From NCBI GenBank assembly GCA_004794785.1, contig SJOL01005810.1, forward strand, positions 167,569-231,568: 64,000 nucleotides of DNA. The letters run 5' to 3'. The DNA comes from Opisthorchis felineus. Taxonomy: Eukaryota; Platyhelminthes; Trematoda; Opisthorchiida; Opisthorchiidae. Within the stretch, counting starts at the first letter, position 1; the number at the start of each line of letters is the position of its first letter. The notes beneath the pieces are model-generated. The model was given only the letters and a program-made list of their open reading frames with translations, was not told where the DNA came from and did no database searches. The position numbers were made by a program, and so were the translations under genes. Below, in pieces: positions 34,336-45,968 of this stretch.

Positions 34336-36379
34336 ATGTGTTTACTTCATTTGTGGGATGAAAACCAAGATGCTATTTAAAATTATCATAACGTTGTTCG
34401 AGTAGCTGCAGCTATCAGAATATTGATGTCTGAATCGAAGTTGTCAATTTTCCACCCAAATAAGGATACACCCACACGTACACTTGTTAACTCTGAAGGA
34501 AACCATAATTATGTCAACGGGGAGCTAAAGAAGAAAAACGACTATCGATAAGTGAGCCAACTGGAGGCTGAAAACTCATCAACAGAGCCGTCGTAGTTTT
34601 CAAAAACATTACTTCTGGAATGTTTTTTCTTCCTTACAGGACGGACGCACTACAGGTGGCAAAAGATCTGGCCCATCAAACCACAAACAGATAGCCCTCC
34701 CTCCCTCTCCTCAGAATTTTCTTCAGATTAGTTGCTGAGCAACTATGGGGCGTATTGAGGACGGTGCAACGCACCGTTAACGACGCAACATGTGCTCAGG
34801 CAATGGAAGTGTCACCTAGCTAGTCAACTACTCACCAGGGAAAAATGGTTAGATGATCTTGATAAAGCGGATGATATTGGTGTTATCTACGCTTGTTGAG
34901 GGTACCCAGTTCTTCTGGCGAAGCCATCTACATATGGAACTCACCGACACAGCGATGTCAGGAGCAGCCTACTATTACTGGTGAGCAAGAAGATCACCGC
35001 ATCAACTCAAGCGGACTACCACATGGTTCAGTACATGGACATCCTTCATTTCTTTAATCGGATACCTATTTACCTTACTCGCAACTCCATGTTGATCGCT
35101 GGCGGACTGGCCACTTAAGAGAACCTCCTGTGCCTCTTTACTAGCCAGTGGACCCCAATAATGCCTGAGATGAGAAAACACTCCATTGCCTATCGTTAAA
35201 CAGCAAGTATGTCAGTCACTAACTCTTTCTTTACCAACATTAACCCACTACTTCCTAGGCCGAAACCCAGGGAGGTCCACAAAACGCGAAAAGGACATGG
35301 GAAAACTGTACAGTGGGACACACTGGAGACATGCTAACACCAATACTACTATTGAAAAATACCACCCTCACTAAAATCAGGTGATATGCTGTCGCAACGC
35401 CAGTTAGATGACTAATCACTGTATGCTTTTAGCCTGTATTATACTTCAGGTTGAGTGCGTGATTCAAGCATAATAAACTGGGTTCAGTAAATGCCGAAAC
35501 CAGCGGGAATTAGCCACTTTCAAGGTTTACTCACAATGAGCTTTAGATGAACACTGGATTTCAGTCTGCCATGTAGTGACAGGCCGCCGTCGCCCTCAAG
35601 TGCTTGAAAACGCGAATCCCACCAATCCACTGAAATGTATCCTGAACACTTCCTTCTAACAATGCGAACTTGTTTTACTTCCACTCCTCTTAGCGTCTGT
35701 ACCATGTGGAGTTTTCCGCCCCCAGAAATGGGTACCCCTACATCAGAGGAGCCCAGGCATGGATTGGAGCTAAACTAGCAAAAGCTACATACATAACTGA
35801 CTGTGATTTCGCCAGAACACATGGATCCTAGTGGAGACAATCGAAGCTAAATTTGTTTATCCTACGAAACGCCAAAATGTCGGTTTTTACTTGGGACAAT
35901 CAAATAAGCTCGTTGAATCCGATGGTCTAAATTAGTCCACTGAAGCATCATCCCAAACCCGTGTAGTCGATAGAGGCAAACACGATCGGGATAATTCACC
36001 GACACCTTAAAATTTCTGGTGACTTACGCGCAATTAGGTTTGAAAAGTATTCCAAAACTTGACTTTTGGACTGTTCATCTTGAAAGCCTCCATCTACCTT
36101 CAGAACAATAGTTTTGAGCAGCAATAATAGGAAAATGCAGGGATACTGAGGAACCAACATCCAAAGTAATGAGATTAGAATACACCAGCAATAGGTTTTG
36201 TGGCTTACAGGATTTGATGGATTCGTTTGGAATGGTGGGTGCCGAAAACATTTGAGGAAACTCTAAAATCACTGCTCAGTTTATCAATCAGAAAGTCGAA
36301 TGTCTCAAGGTGGAGTTGTGGTCAGATGCAGAAAAGACAGGTCACATGAGCATCTTCGTCTTTCTTGAGACGCAGTAGA
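34336..36379. other. No recognisable gene
   Basis: Anonymous sequence. Forward 35186-35374 and reverse 35520-35705 and 36075-36272 are short open readings without resemblance. The right part may be decayed PLE sequence. Confidence 0.35.
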
Positions 36380-37062
36380 TAGACACTGATAGGGAGGGCA
36401 CATCAACATTTGAGTATCCGTTTTAGGTCGTTACCCATGGACTTGGTGTCCGCCGATAAGTCTGCGTAGCTGGTAAATTTACCTTTTGGCTTTATTCTTG
36501 GCCGAACCAAGTAATAAATGACTCAGATTATTTTCTGAATGGATTTGGCGATAAAGGGTGAAGGGCCGTTATTGGTTGGTAGTTTCATCGATCACGTTTG
36601 ATAGCTGCATTTAAACGGTTCCTAATAGGAGGTGATATGTTATCTACCTTTAGTGGCATAACGAACTATACCAGGTTTTTTGGGACCCGCAGCACTACTT
36701 GTGTTCGTCTATGATTCTTAGTGGACAGCCGTTTGCAATTAAAATCTGTTCGTAGTGGGCTGCGCTTTATTTGGGCATTTAGTACGGTATAAATAGCAGA
36801 GGCTGTCAACTAGAGCAGGGTTTTGTCTGGTTGGTGAGAAACTCTTAAACTAGAGATATTGCCTCGTCCACGTGGACTTTTTAAAGATACCTCTGGATAA
36901 TGACCAATCATCTTGTCTGCTGGAGGTCACATCCAGGAAAGCGATCCCTTCATTTTTCTGCGTTTCCACTGTAAGCCCGTCGTCGTCGCTGAAACTATTC
37001 AACAGTTGGTGAAATTCAAACATCTGATCAAAGGTGTCATCAACGCAACTAGTAAGGATCAC
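36380..37062 (-). pseudogene. Penelope-like element: RT C-terminal part (reverse)
   Basis: The reverse reading from 37062 contains CVDDTFDQ (RT motif C of Penelope-like elements, normally YVDDTF), NEGIAFLDVTSSRQDDWSLSR (the 'FLDxxxxRxxDGSL' block) and IFKKSTWTRQYL (the 'YRKxTxTxxYL' block). This order is diagnostic of Penelope RTs. Further along the reverse strand, decayed text such as DLSADTKSMGNDLKRILK (about 36400-36460) could be the next conserved region. The Tyr of motif C is Cys and stops are frequent, so it is a relic. Upstream RT blocks are missing where the (AT)n run begins. Confidence 0.78.
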
Positions 37063-37106
37063 GATTTCCTGGTCCTTTTTCGGGAGTTATTTGCTCTACA
37101 CAGTCC

Positions 37107-37127
37107 ATATATATATATATANNNNNN

Positions 37128-37188
<61 letters not shown>
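37107..37188. repeat. (AT)n microsatellite with assembly gap
   Basis: A pure AT dinucleotide run interrupted by six N at 37122-37127. The true length is unknown. Confidence 0.95.
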
Positions 37189-37191
<3 letters not shown>

Positions 37192-38748
37192 CCATCCGAA
37201 ACTACCTGGCTGTTGGGTAGTGACATAGACTACTTGATCTCTGCTACTCATTTCTTCCTAGGTAATGCCCATACCTAACATCAAAGGATTCGTCACTGGG
37301 CTGTAATCAATAGCTCAACTCTCAGGACATTTTACACCAAAACTTTGGCCCTGTTCCAAGATTTATCGGCGGTGAGATGATTGTCTGAGTTAACTAGCGG
37401 TTGGGTCAAACGGACTGATACAAAACGAGTGTTATTCGGAGCCATGTATTTACTTTTTAACCTTGAAATGAAAAATTTGCATATCTTTGATCTTCGCTTA
37501 ATTCTGTAACTCCGGCAGAATGGGCAACCATCGGGTCGTGGTAAGTTTCACAGTAATCTATCATAGCGGCTGCGGATTTTACACGTCGAATCGGCGGATC
37601 CATTGTATGCATTGTCCCCAAGATATAGTTTTTGCTTTTCTTGAAACAGTCAACCTTGAAATCTGAAAGAAAATGTCGATTGCACTACGTTACACATTGG
37701 GCAACCCTCAGGAAAAACACTACCGCACTAATGCGTGACAGAAAGTCAACAAATGTCTTTGCATCGAAATAGTTTAACCCAACTGCAGTCAGTCGACACT
37801 AAAACTGGTGAAACTTGGCAAAGGTGAATCCAAAAACCGTATTCGCTCTGAAATGGATGTGCAGATTCCATGGGGAGAGAATTGAGAGGCTGAAATGGAA
37901 TTGGTTCCACAGAAGACTATTCCTCTCAAAAGACTAGCGAACTCTCATTCCCACACAAGTAGAATAAACGTCATTCCTTGTTTGTTCAGTGAAAAGAAAA
38001 AATCTACTGACAATTATAGTGTGCATGATCCACGTAAATCCGCATGTAAGAAGAGTCCGGAGGCTGATATGTGTGTAGAATAGCCAAGAAAATAAGCAAA
38101 TGCCTGAAATCGCACTACCTTGTTTGGGTTTAGGTTTATTTGGCGACCTACATTTATAAGTATGCCGCTTTCCTGAACCCGCGAACCTTGTACATAGCAA
38201 TTTATCTTTGAATTGATCTAGATTTGTGAGGATCAACCAGTCCTATACTGTTTGGATAACTGAATGCTACCCAGCTTAAGTTCTGAGATGGAAAATAAAG
38301 TCAGTCATCTAACTTAATAAGCAGAAACCTATTTTACCTTTACATGGGTGTGTCAAGAAAAAATCCATCAAAAGGCGGTGTTCAAAAGTGACTAGCTCCA
38401 ACAGCTTGTTAATTGATCGTAGTGATACTGAGAGACCTGTATCTGAGTTTGACTAGTGTAACCACTGAATGTTATCTAATCAAAAAAAGCTAAGGCAGAT
38501 CTGACGCTAATTTGGATGCGACTCACCTCTACGTCGCTTTTCCTCTAAAGAAAACAGTAAAAATTGTGATTGAAATGATCGGATAATGTTGCAGGGTTTT
38601 CAGAAAACATTTGGATTGCTAGGGTAAATCTTGCATCATTAGCCGCACGCAGTAAACAGATGGTGATTTTGTATCATTGATCTTGGTTCAAAAACTGATT
38701 AACTCAAACTTTAAAACCTCTTTGATGCTTGAGCTGTTCTACTCACAG
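37189..38748. other. No recognisable gene
   Basis: Short open readings only, for example reverse 37934-38236 (100 codons) and forward 37895-38083. The right end (38734-38748) is a good 3' splice site. Confidence 0.35.
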
Positions 38749-38881
38749 CATACGTGTAATCAATTCGAGCCTTCATTATGCGTATACTTCCCATCCTCAA
38801 GGAATATATCGACTGCTGAATGCTCATGTGCTTTAACTACACAGCCTCAGGTCGTTTGGAAATTCAGTCTATCAATAAAAG
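38749..38881 (+). CDS. Candidate Cys-rich exon, unknown product
   Basis: A 133-bp open segment between a strong acceptor ('gctgttctactcacag', AG at 38747-38748) and a donor (AAAG|GTGAGA, GT at 38882). It reads HTCNQFEPSLCVYFPSS, then RNISTAECSCALTTQPQVVW and KFSLSIK, and ends in phase 1. It has four cysteines in 45 residues and an N-glycosylation site (NIS), as expected for an extracellular module. No family is recognised and no partner exon was found. Confidence 0.4.
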
Positions 38882-39729
38882 GTGAGAATCCCATGCGTCT
38901 GTAAACGAAGCAGATGACGCTTCTAAACGCCACTGAGCAGAAGTCGCCCGACTAGACCAACATGTCGTAAAAAGAGTTGTCGAGAGAAAGAAAATACTTA
39001 TATTACCAGTGACCAAAATAGTAACTCAGTAATTCAAACAATGCTGGATCCTTTGACAAAAATATACAAAACTGGAAAGGCTTTTACTAACCATTCTCAG
39101 TGGGTTACCAGTTAAGGCTACGAACCAATCGTTTGGTATTAACCAAGGCGAAAATGGTTTTTATAGGCCGAGAGAAATAATTCTACATGTCTGAGAGAAA
39201 ACGCGATGACTCACTTCTCTTAGGCTCTGGTGATACTGTTCTGTAGCTGGTTTCATATTTCAAAGTAATTCAAGGATGTAGTGACCTTACCTTCGACACC
39301 TTTCTTTTAGTTCGCTCTCAGTAGTCCTTCAGTCACCCTGAATGAACTCCAAAACCGAGGAGAAACTTACGGTGGTCTTTCATTGCTAGCAAGCGGGAAA
39401 AAACAAGGATTACATGTACAGCACCGTCCTTAGTTTGCGTGTCGAACGTCACCTGTGAAAACAGTAGCTTGATCTGCTATTCAGGCAAAAACCACAAAAA
39501 ATGATGTAACACCTTGATGACCAAGCGAGAGAGAGTTTGTAAGGCAGGTTGTTTGACTTGGGTGTACAGGCATGTCGGCCCAAGTTCCTATAAAGTAAAA
39601 CACCGTTTATAACTAAAGGTAATCAGGACAAGGCGAGTGATAGTGAAAGCTCCCGAGTACATTGTGTCCTGCCTGAAGATTCTCACACACTTCCTTCCTG
39701 CCACGGCTAAGCTATATGTAGTCAAGCGC
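38882..39729. other. No recognisable gene
   Basis: Begins with the donor of the candidate exon. The rest holds no readable feature. Confidence 0.35.
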
Positions 39730-40150
39730 TACATCGTCGGCACTTTTGCACTGGATAAAAATATCGTGGAAAGAAAGACGTGGTAAAAATTGCACCATGG
39801 ACAACATCCGTATGCGTTGGAGTTGCATACTGAATGTACTAAGTAAATGACAGCATCCAGTGTCGAAAGCGACCTTTGATAGCCCATCTTAGATGAATCA
39901 TCAGGCAGCAGTGTGATCATTCTTTCACCTAAGAGCGCCCTCTCACAAATGAAGCTGAGCAAGTGATTGGTGGAAACTTCCTAGGGACTTCCGTAATCCC
40001 GGCCACTCTCCAGCAATCACCAATTTTTCCAGCACCGAAATACTGGATGAACAAGGGAGCTACCGGTTTGCTGAGGTCAGCGCAAATTTTGAACAACATT
40101 GGTGGCAGGAGATCAAGACCACTCGCTTCCCAGCACTGAACTCGGTTAGT
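39730..40150 (-). pseudogene. LINE RT fragment of a third type (reverse)
   Basis: The reverse strand reads LDLLPPMLFKICAD, SKPVAPLFIQYFGAGKIGDC, then WRVAGITEVPRK (about 40000-40130), the 'GxDxIPPxLLKxCAxxLxxPLxxLFxxSLxxGxIPxxWRxAxxxPVxK' opening of LINE RTs of the CR1/L2/Jockey type. About 50 residues later QRSLSTLDAVIYLVHSV (about 39830-39880) matches the 'xKGLSTxDALLxLxHxV' block. Stops and shifts are present, and the palm motifs are not reached. The wording differs from both the RTE-like and the CR1-like elements of this window. Confidence 0.62.
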
Positions 40151-40915
40151 TGCCCGTACACCACATCACTCGCAGTGTTGGTAATATGAGAAGACTGTTT
40201 GAAGCAAGCGAAGGTGGTGGATTAGTTTGCTGTGCCATTTGAGTCTGTTTGGGTCGCTATTCTTACGACTGCTGTTTACATGGCTGTTTTAGGGCACTAC
40301 AGAGCTCATGATAGTTCCTAATGCCAAGTAGCGCTTGTAGGTATATTTTATTCTGACGGTTGGTGTTTCCTTCTGTTAGTTAGTTAGTTACATGACGTAT
40401 GTCAACCTTCTGGAGTGATTCTCTGTTACCATCGTCCTCCGAATTTTTTTGTGAAGCGTTGGCGAAAAAATCTGTTGACGCTAATATAAAGTGTCTCTGC
40501 AGGACGGCAGATATTAAAACAAAAGCTGAGACATCCAGTCAGGTGTTTACAATGTATCGACTGGTTGAGGTGATCAGAAACAGAAAACTCTGTGGTTGAA
40601 AACATATCTCTCAACTGACTGTTGTTGTCTTTTGTACAGCCCACAAGCCTCAGCAGCCGTAAGACTTTTCTTATGAAGGTTTGCCTTGTTTGCCATTGAG
40701 TACACCATCGGACAGACGGCTAAAGTGCAATAGCCGGAGGATCCGAGGTGGGTGCTTCTCCGTAGGACAGATATTCCTATATTACTGACAAGCATGCAAT
40801 CAAGCCGGACACGAAACCTATTTTGGTTCCGCCTAAGTGATACAAAATAGCCGACAGGATCATGCTTTTTATGTCAAGAATACTTCAAAAAGGCTCGTAC
40901 GTAACGATTTCTCAC
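40151..40915. other. No recognisable gene
   Basis: A forward reading at 40399-40599 begins with ATG right after a stop, holds three cysteines (FFCEAL, IKCLC) and could end at a donor CAG|GTGTTT near 40543. I do not find an upstream partner. A TTAG tandem run lies near 40375-40390. Confidence 0.3.
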
Positions 40916-41141
40916 GTTGCGGTCAAATTTCTCCAGAAGGACGAAAAGGGAATCGTGGGTGTATATATGTAGCATGACCTCCAGGATGAATTATCAAAAC
41001 GATATGTGCTTGTGCAAATATTATTGGGTGTAATCCTCTGTAATTGTACGGAACCATAGTTCGAAACACCGTCAATTTCAAAATCCATGCCATCGGGTTT
41101 TAGTGAAGCCTCTTTCAGTATGTGGATATCTGTTGAAATTT
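40916..41141 (-). CDS. Candidate exon, unknown product (reverse)
   Basis: A 226-bp reverse open segment with a good acceptor ('ttggattttaacctttccag', AG at 41142-41143) and donor (CAAC|GTGAGA, GT at 40914-40915). The frame reads ISTDIHILKEASLKPDGMDF, then EIDGVSNYGSVQLQRITPNN, then ICTSTYRFDNSSWRSCYIYT and PTIPFSSFWRNLT. The composition is protein-like, with two cysteines, an N-glycosylation site (NSS) and aromatic residues. I could not assign a family. Confidence 0.4.
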
Positions 41142-41458
41142 CTGGAAAGGTTAAAATCCAAATACACCACAGTGCTGACATTTGGAAGGGGGGATGGAAA
41201 GTTACGGCGTTTTTCCTGTCTGTAATCATCAAGAAAATAACATTTTCACATTTAGGGACATTAGCCGATAGACATCATTCTTGAGACCACTTCAAGAGTT
41301 TATTGAAGCCTGTTCGTAATTTGAACTATTCTTCCGAGTGCGACTGCCAGAATCGATCACTCCCTCGTCAACACGTTTATATTGAATAATGAAATCAGGA
41401 ATGGTCGCACAGCTGACACAGAGAATGAAGGGTGATTATCTAGATCCTTGAAGGATAC
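41142..41458. other. Intron or intergenic sequence, no feature
   Basis: Begins, on the reverse strand, as the presumed upstream intron of the 40916-41141 candidate. Nothing else is recognised. Confidence 0.35.
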
Positions 41459-41945
41459 TGGTGTCGGTGAAGGTTGCGGTGGCTTGGACATGTGCTGCGC
41501 ATGCTCAAACACCGTCTAACTAGACAAGTGTCGTTCTTCGTGCCTCCTTCAGAATGATGCAAACCACACGGTGAGCAACATATGACTTGGCAAAAGGGTG
41601 CAAAAGAAAGTACGAAGAGATTAGGTGTGTACTGTCCGACTTTCAGGATCGGGTACCCGTGACTCCTCCTACGCTTGACTAGAGATATTGCAAGAAATGG
41701 TGGCTGATTGATGTCATTGACACTTGTGTTGTCAGTTTCTTTCCAGATTGTCTGATTGATCACTTGGAGGTGTAGGCACCTCAGAATGGTTGCAACAGGT
41801 CAGCACAAGGTCCACCCCCACCCATCCTTTTCTTTTCAGTCTAAGATTTTAAACATAATTAGTTAATTTGTGTGGTTGTAGGGCAGTTAAACATCAGGGT
41901 CAACACTGATGTTACTGTCTGTGATAGTGGTGGTGGTGGTGGGAG
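41459..41945 (+). pseudogene. RTE-like LINE, copy D: RT C-terminus and 3' UTR
   Basis: From 41471 the forward frame reads RLRWLGHVLRMLKHRLTRQV, the canonical C-terminal block, then VPPSE, a stop, CKPHGEQHMTWQKGAKESTK (compare EWKRPRGGQCVSWQ..MK in copy B). The 3' UTR begins near 41760 with the hairpin word GAGGTGTAGGCACCTC (41767-41782) and includes 'caacactgatgtta'. It ends in a GGT repeat near 41940. This copy shows that the nested element at 22120-22320 is a LINE 3' UTR. Confidence 0.82.
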
Positions 41946-42424
41946 GGGTGCTTTCGGCCACCTAGTTTAATAAACTGTCTGACAAAAGAAGTGGCTCTGG
42001 AACAACCCAGTGGAATTCCGCTAAGTTCCACTTTCTGAAAGTTGCTGCAGCAATTAGGCTCGGTTGATGTCAACAAACAGGCTCACATAATTCCAAAATA
42101 TATACAGTCTCTGCGGATTTAGAAAGCAGTTGACGTGACCAGATATGTTACAACTATCAGTGTAGAGCATCGCTATCAATAGGCTAAATGCTGTGAGTTT
42201 CCAGTAAGTAGGGTAATTTGCATTCCAATTAAAGGTACTTTTCCGAATAATTTAGAAGAGCAGTGGGGCACTCTATTGGTCGAAAGCTTGCGTTTCCTTT
42301 CTCTGATCACGGTTGTATCTTCCCAGAAGGGACACATTGGTTGAACACGTTGGCCACTAGTTCGACGAGGACATCAATGAATTCGCTGAGTGGCACGGAT
42401 GATCTAATTTCGGGAGCGCTAGGT
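41946..42424. other. No recognisable gene
   Basis: No open reading longer than about 60 codons and no repeat shared with the rest of the window. Confidence 0.35.
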
Positions 42425-42735
42425 TAGCTGTTCGCTTTGCTTTAAAGTTGCACCATCTGCACTGGTGACAATGCTAAATCCCTGATAGGTACCAAATGTA
42501 ACGGGTGTGTCTGGGGCGTCAAAAAGTCCGCGACTATGCAACGAATGCTTGAAAACAGCACCATATGCCTGCTTCAGTGTTCTGCATATCTGATTCCTAA
42601 TCTCTGTGTGGCTGTCGATCTTGGAAGTCTTCACCTCTTGCTGAATGTCACTCAGGTGGTCCTTCATCTGGTTGCTAATATTGGCAACTGGCTCGCAAAA
42701 CTTTCGTTGTTGATCATGAAAAAATTGACAAAGCT
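42425..42735 (-). CDS. Candidate terminal exon, unknown product (reverse)
   Basis: After a possible acceptor ('gaaatgtatcacag', ending about 42736 on the reverse strand) the frame stays open to a TAG near 42420. It reads LCQFFHDQQRKFCEPVANIS, NQMKDHLSDIQQEVKTSKID, SHTEIRNQICRTLKQAYGAV, then FKHSLHSRGLFDAP. Its first 70 residues are strongly helical in composition, like a coiled-coil or BAR-type bundle, but no domain can be named. The nearest upstream donor on that strand (about 42816) does not fit in phase, so the call is weak. Confidence 0.3.
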
Positions 42736-45165
42736 GTGATACATTTCAGACTTATTGCATTATCATGTGTCAGCGATCCGCCATCAAGAGTTTTGAGTCT
42801 AACTATTCGCATTTACCTCAAGGTGTCGACCAAATTCGTGTGAGCTTCAAAATTTGTTTTTGGCGCTCGGTGATACATTAATGTGCAGATGAGTGTATTT
42901 TGCGAATGCTTCCACGTTGTTTTAAGGGGCTTCGCCAAATTTCCTAATAAGGCTGTTCTGGTAAATGTGCACGGCGTTCTCGCCGAGACGCATTTATCTC
43001 CCTCGGAAGGATCATTCTAAGGAAATGACAGAAATTATTCCCCTCCTGGAAAGAATTTACTTGTAATGTATATGCTTTAACGGAGCAGCCACAAGTAATC
43101 TCTGCTCAAATGGATTTCTCCGAAAAAAGGAGATAACTGTATCCCTCCTGATAATTCACTTCTGGGGTAAATATTTTAGGCGTATTGAGAGATGGAAATA
43201 CTTAGCAAAAAATAGGAGCTTCGGAGTACTAAAAACATACAGGATAACATTTTCAGGCGCTCATCCAGCTCATTTATCAAGTCATTTATACAAGTTTTAT
43301 AATTTCCAATCGATTTTGTCGTTATATTCGAGGAGGTAATAATTTAGCTTCAGTTGGAGGTCCAGCAGATAAAACCAAAACGCGAAATGGGAGGGAAATA
43401 TCACCAGTATCTTGATCGCTTATCAGTGTGCTGTTAAAGCAACTTACCTTGCTGCTTTCCGAAGCCATAGAATATGTTGTTTCCTAGGAAAGGTCCGTAC
43501 ATACTACGAGTCAGTTAGTTCCATAACAAGGCAAGCAAAGCGGTTGGTAACAAACTGGAAAGGTCAGCTTAGCTTGAGAATACATGAATAAAAACATACG
43601 CTTATGATTTGCTCCATTAAGTAACAATCATTATACACCTAAAATAAAACATATGAGACCAACCACGATTTTAACAAAAACTTCACTAAATACCATTGCA
43701 ACTAAATGGCTTAAGGATAGTAAGCGAAAAACCCTGAAAAATAAATAAACGAACTTAGAATTTGCGGAGCTTTTACTTCCATCAATCAGCTTAAGTCTGA
43801 GTAGAACGTAATTACAAGATGACTCTATGGTATCGCCTAGCTGAGAGGGACTTCGATGACATTCTGATGACTACTGCACTCGAATACTTTGATAGAGCAC
43901 GTACATAAATTTACTAGGTATGTAAAGAAGATTTTGTATGACACATTTTCGTTCTTATTTTTGGTCATCAAGCAACTCGGGACATGGGTTTGTACATTGG
44001 CCGTGCTAGTGAACTCCACAGTCGCCATCATGTGGATGTAAGGACTACAAGTTGGCCGATCCAGGACAAGATGGAAGCCAAACATGGATGAAGAAGACGT
44101 GAACGAGCTTGTCCAAATAGCCTGAAATTCTGTCTGTTCGTCACAGTGAGTACTAAGCTTATCCTCACAGTTCGCTCGGTTCTGCTCAGTTGATCTTTAC
44201 TTAATAGTAGTGCATCAGTCGCGAGTGCATCGAATTCGAGAGAACAGCGTCTTCTGTCAAGTGGTCACGATGCGCTGTTTGACAAAACGCTTCTGAAAAC
44301 CTTGTCAGTTGTAGCCGGGGCTGGGTCTACACCGTCATCAACGATCGAATGAATTTTCATACTGATAGGCCGAACACCTAAAAGCAGGGCTTGTGTGCCG
44401 AAGAAATCAATTCAAGGAGGATGGGTCCTGACTAAAAGGATTTTGCCTGAGTTTCACGAAATGGACAAATAGGCAAGTAATGCGCAGTTGATGAGTACCT
44501 CTGGAAAATGAAATACGTGGTGTCAGTGGCTCAAGATCAATACCGTATCTAGTCTACTTTGCGCCGTATACTTGGTCTTCACACAAGGGGTACCATCCAA
44601 GAGAAAATGTCAGAGATGATTCTCGAAGACAATGTGTGCCAGTTGCCAAAGACTTCTTATTCGAACATACTCTAACGGAAATGAGATGACGTTAACCGTG
44701 GTGAATGCTGATAGACTGCACAGTCAAGATTACAAACTGGACGAATTCAGCCGGAATTATTGACTTAATGGTATTTTACACGTTTGCAATTCGAAACAGT
44801 TTGGTTGGTTTTAGCATTAGGGTGGAAGCTACTCGATAATCGAGATTCAGGCGCTACTGTCACCCCATGATGTCACATGATTACACAGGAGTTGCTCGCA
44901 ATTGGTTGTTATGGGACGAACTACGTCTCCAGCTACGAGTGGGACCACTACGAATAGTTTGAGACTCCATAGAGATTCGCGCATTGCTGGTGATTCACGA
45001 TAAGGATAAAACAGCTCTGAAGTACCTCTTGGTTTTTCAGCGTAGGTTAGCTTCACTTTCAGGAAGAAATCTCAGTTGAAATATCCCAAATCTCCTCACA
45101 ATACCAACAAAACAATTGACTTGGTCGCAGTTGTCGAAAACATGTACGGAGCACCTTGATTGTCG
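42736..45165. other. No recognisable gene
   Basis: AT-rich sequence to about 43800. Reverse readings at 43837-44085 and 44847-45056 are anonymous. Nothing repeats elsewhere in the window. Confidence 0.35.
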
Positions 45166-45226
45166 TAGAGAGTAGAGTAGAGAGTAGAGTAGAGTAGAGT
45201 AGAGTAGAGTAGAGTAGAGTAGAGAG
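45166..45226. repeat. (AGAGT)n pentanucleotide microsatellite
   Basis: About ten uninterrupted AGAGT units preceded by two imperfect ones. On the reverse strand it appears as a run of Leu-Leu-Tyr-Ser codons, which explains the open frame at 45037-45252. Confidence 0.92.
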
Positions 45227-45548
45227 GGATAAATTACTGACGCCAAAACCACAAGAATGGCAGTAAGCCCATCGATTTCTCGATTGAAGTTTAAATATTC
45301 TTACTGAAAAAAGAGTATACCTGCAGTTTCCTTTGCACGCACTTCCCGTTTCAGGTTGAGTCTGTAATTAACCAAAAAATCCTATGAAAATCTTTTGTAA
45401 ACCTTTTGAAAATCAGTGAAACTGGGTGCAACATAGTTAGTGTGGAAAGACAACCACTGATCAACTACATAATTCATCCACTATAAACCTCAAAGCGACT
45501 GACATTCTGTGCAAATTCAACTCTGAAAGAATCGAGTGATAAACTGGT

Positions 45549-45968
45549 ATGAAACAAAAGCTCTATCTGCAAAATGGCGAAAACCTTTTAGGAGAAACTA
45601 TTTGGTTAAGAATGATATGGAAATTTATTTGGCTTCTGCTTCCTGTGGTGGGGTGCCAATTGGATAATGAGCTCCGTTGTGACAGTACTTCCTGCCCACT
45701 CCTGATATGTACAGAAGCAGCTTATAACCGAAAAGTGGTGTTGGACGAGAATATACCTGAAATCTACTGAAATCTTGTACAGTGTAAGACATCTGTGGAG
45801 TGATCCCTACCTCAGCAGTGTTTGGCGGTATCCCATATTACAACCAGTGTCAAGCTCGGTATCACGTATTCATCGACAACCTTTTCATCCCAACGAAGGC
45901 CAACTGTCATTCATTTTTCCGGCATGTATATTATACCATGTTCTATTTCTTCACCCTAGTTCTCAGTG
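45549..45968 (+). CDS. Candidate two-exon Cys-rich segment, unknown product
   Basis: The first reading (45549-45770) has a hydrophobic stretch WKFIWLLLPVVG like a signal peptide or membrane segment, then CQLDNELRCDSTSCPLLICT and EAAYNRKVVLDENIPEIY. Twenty-odd bases on, a second open segment reads ICGVIPTSAVFGGIPYYNQC, then QARYHVFIDNLFIPTKANCH and SFFRHVYYTMFYFFTLVLS. It ends at a donor-like A|GTGAGT near 45965. The gap between them is too short for a normal intron unless other sites are used, so the two may be separate exons or chance. No family is recognised. Confidence 0.28.

Noticed and set aside
36913..37278. A forward open frame of alternating Ile and Tyr
   Set aside because: A translation of the (AT)n run including the gap. 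Not a gene.
45037..45252. A Leu/Tyr/Ser-rich repeat protein on the reverse strand
   Set aside because: The repeated residues are simply the translated (AGAGT)n microsatellite.
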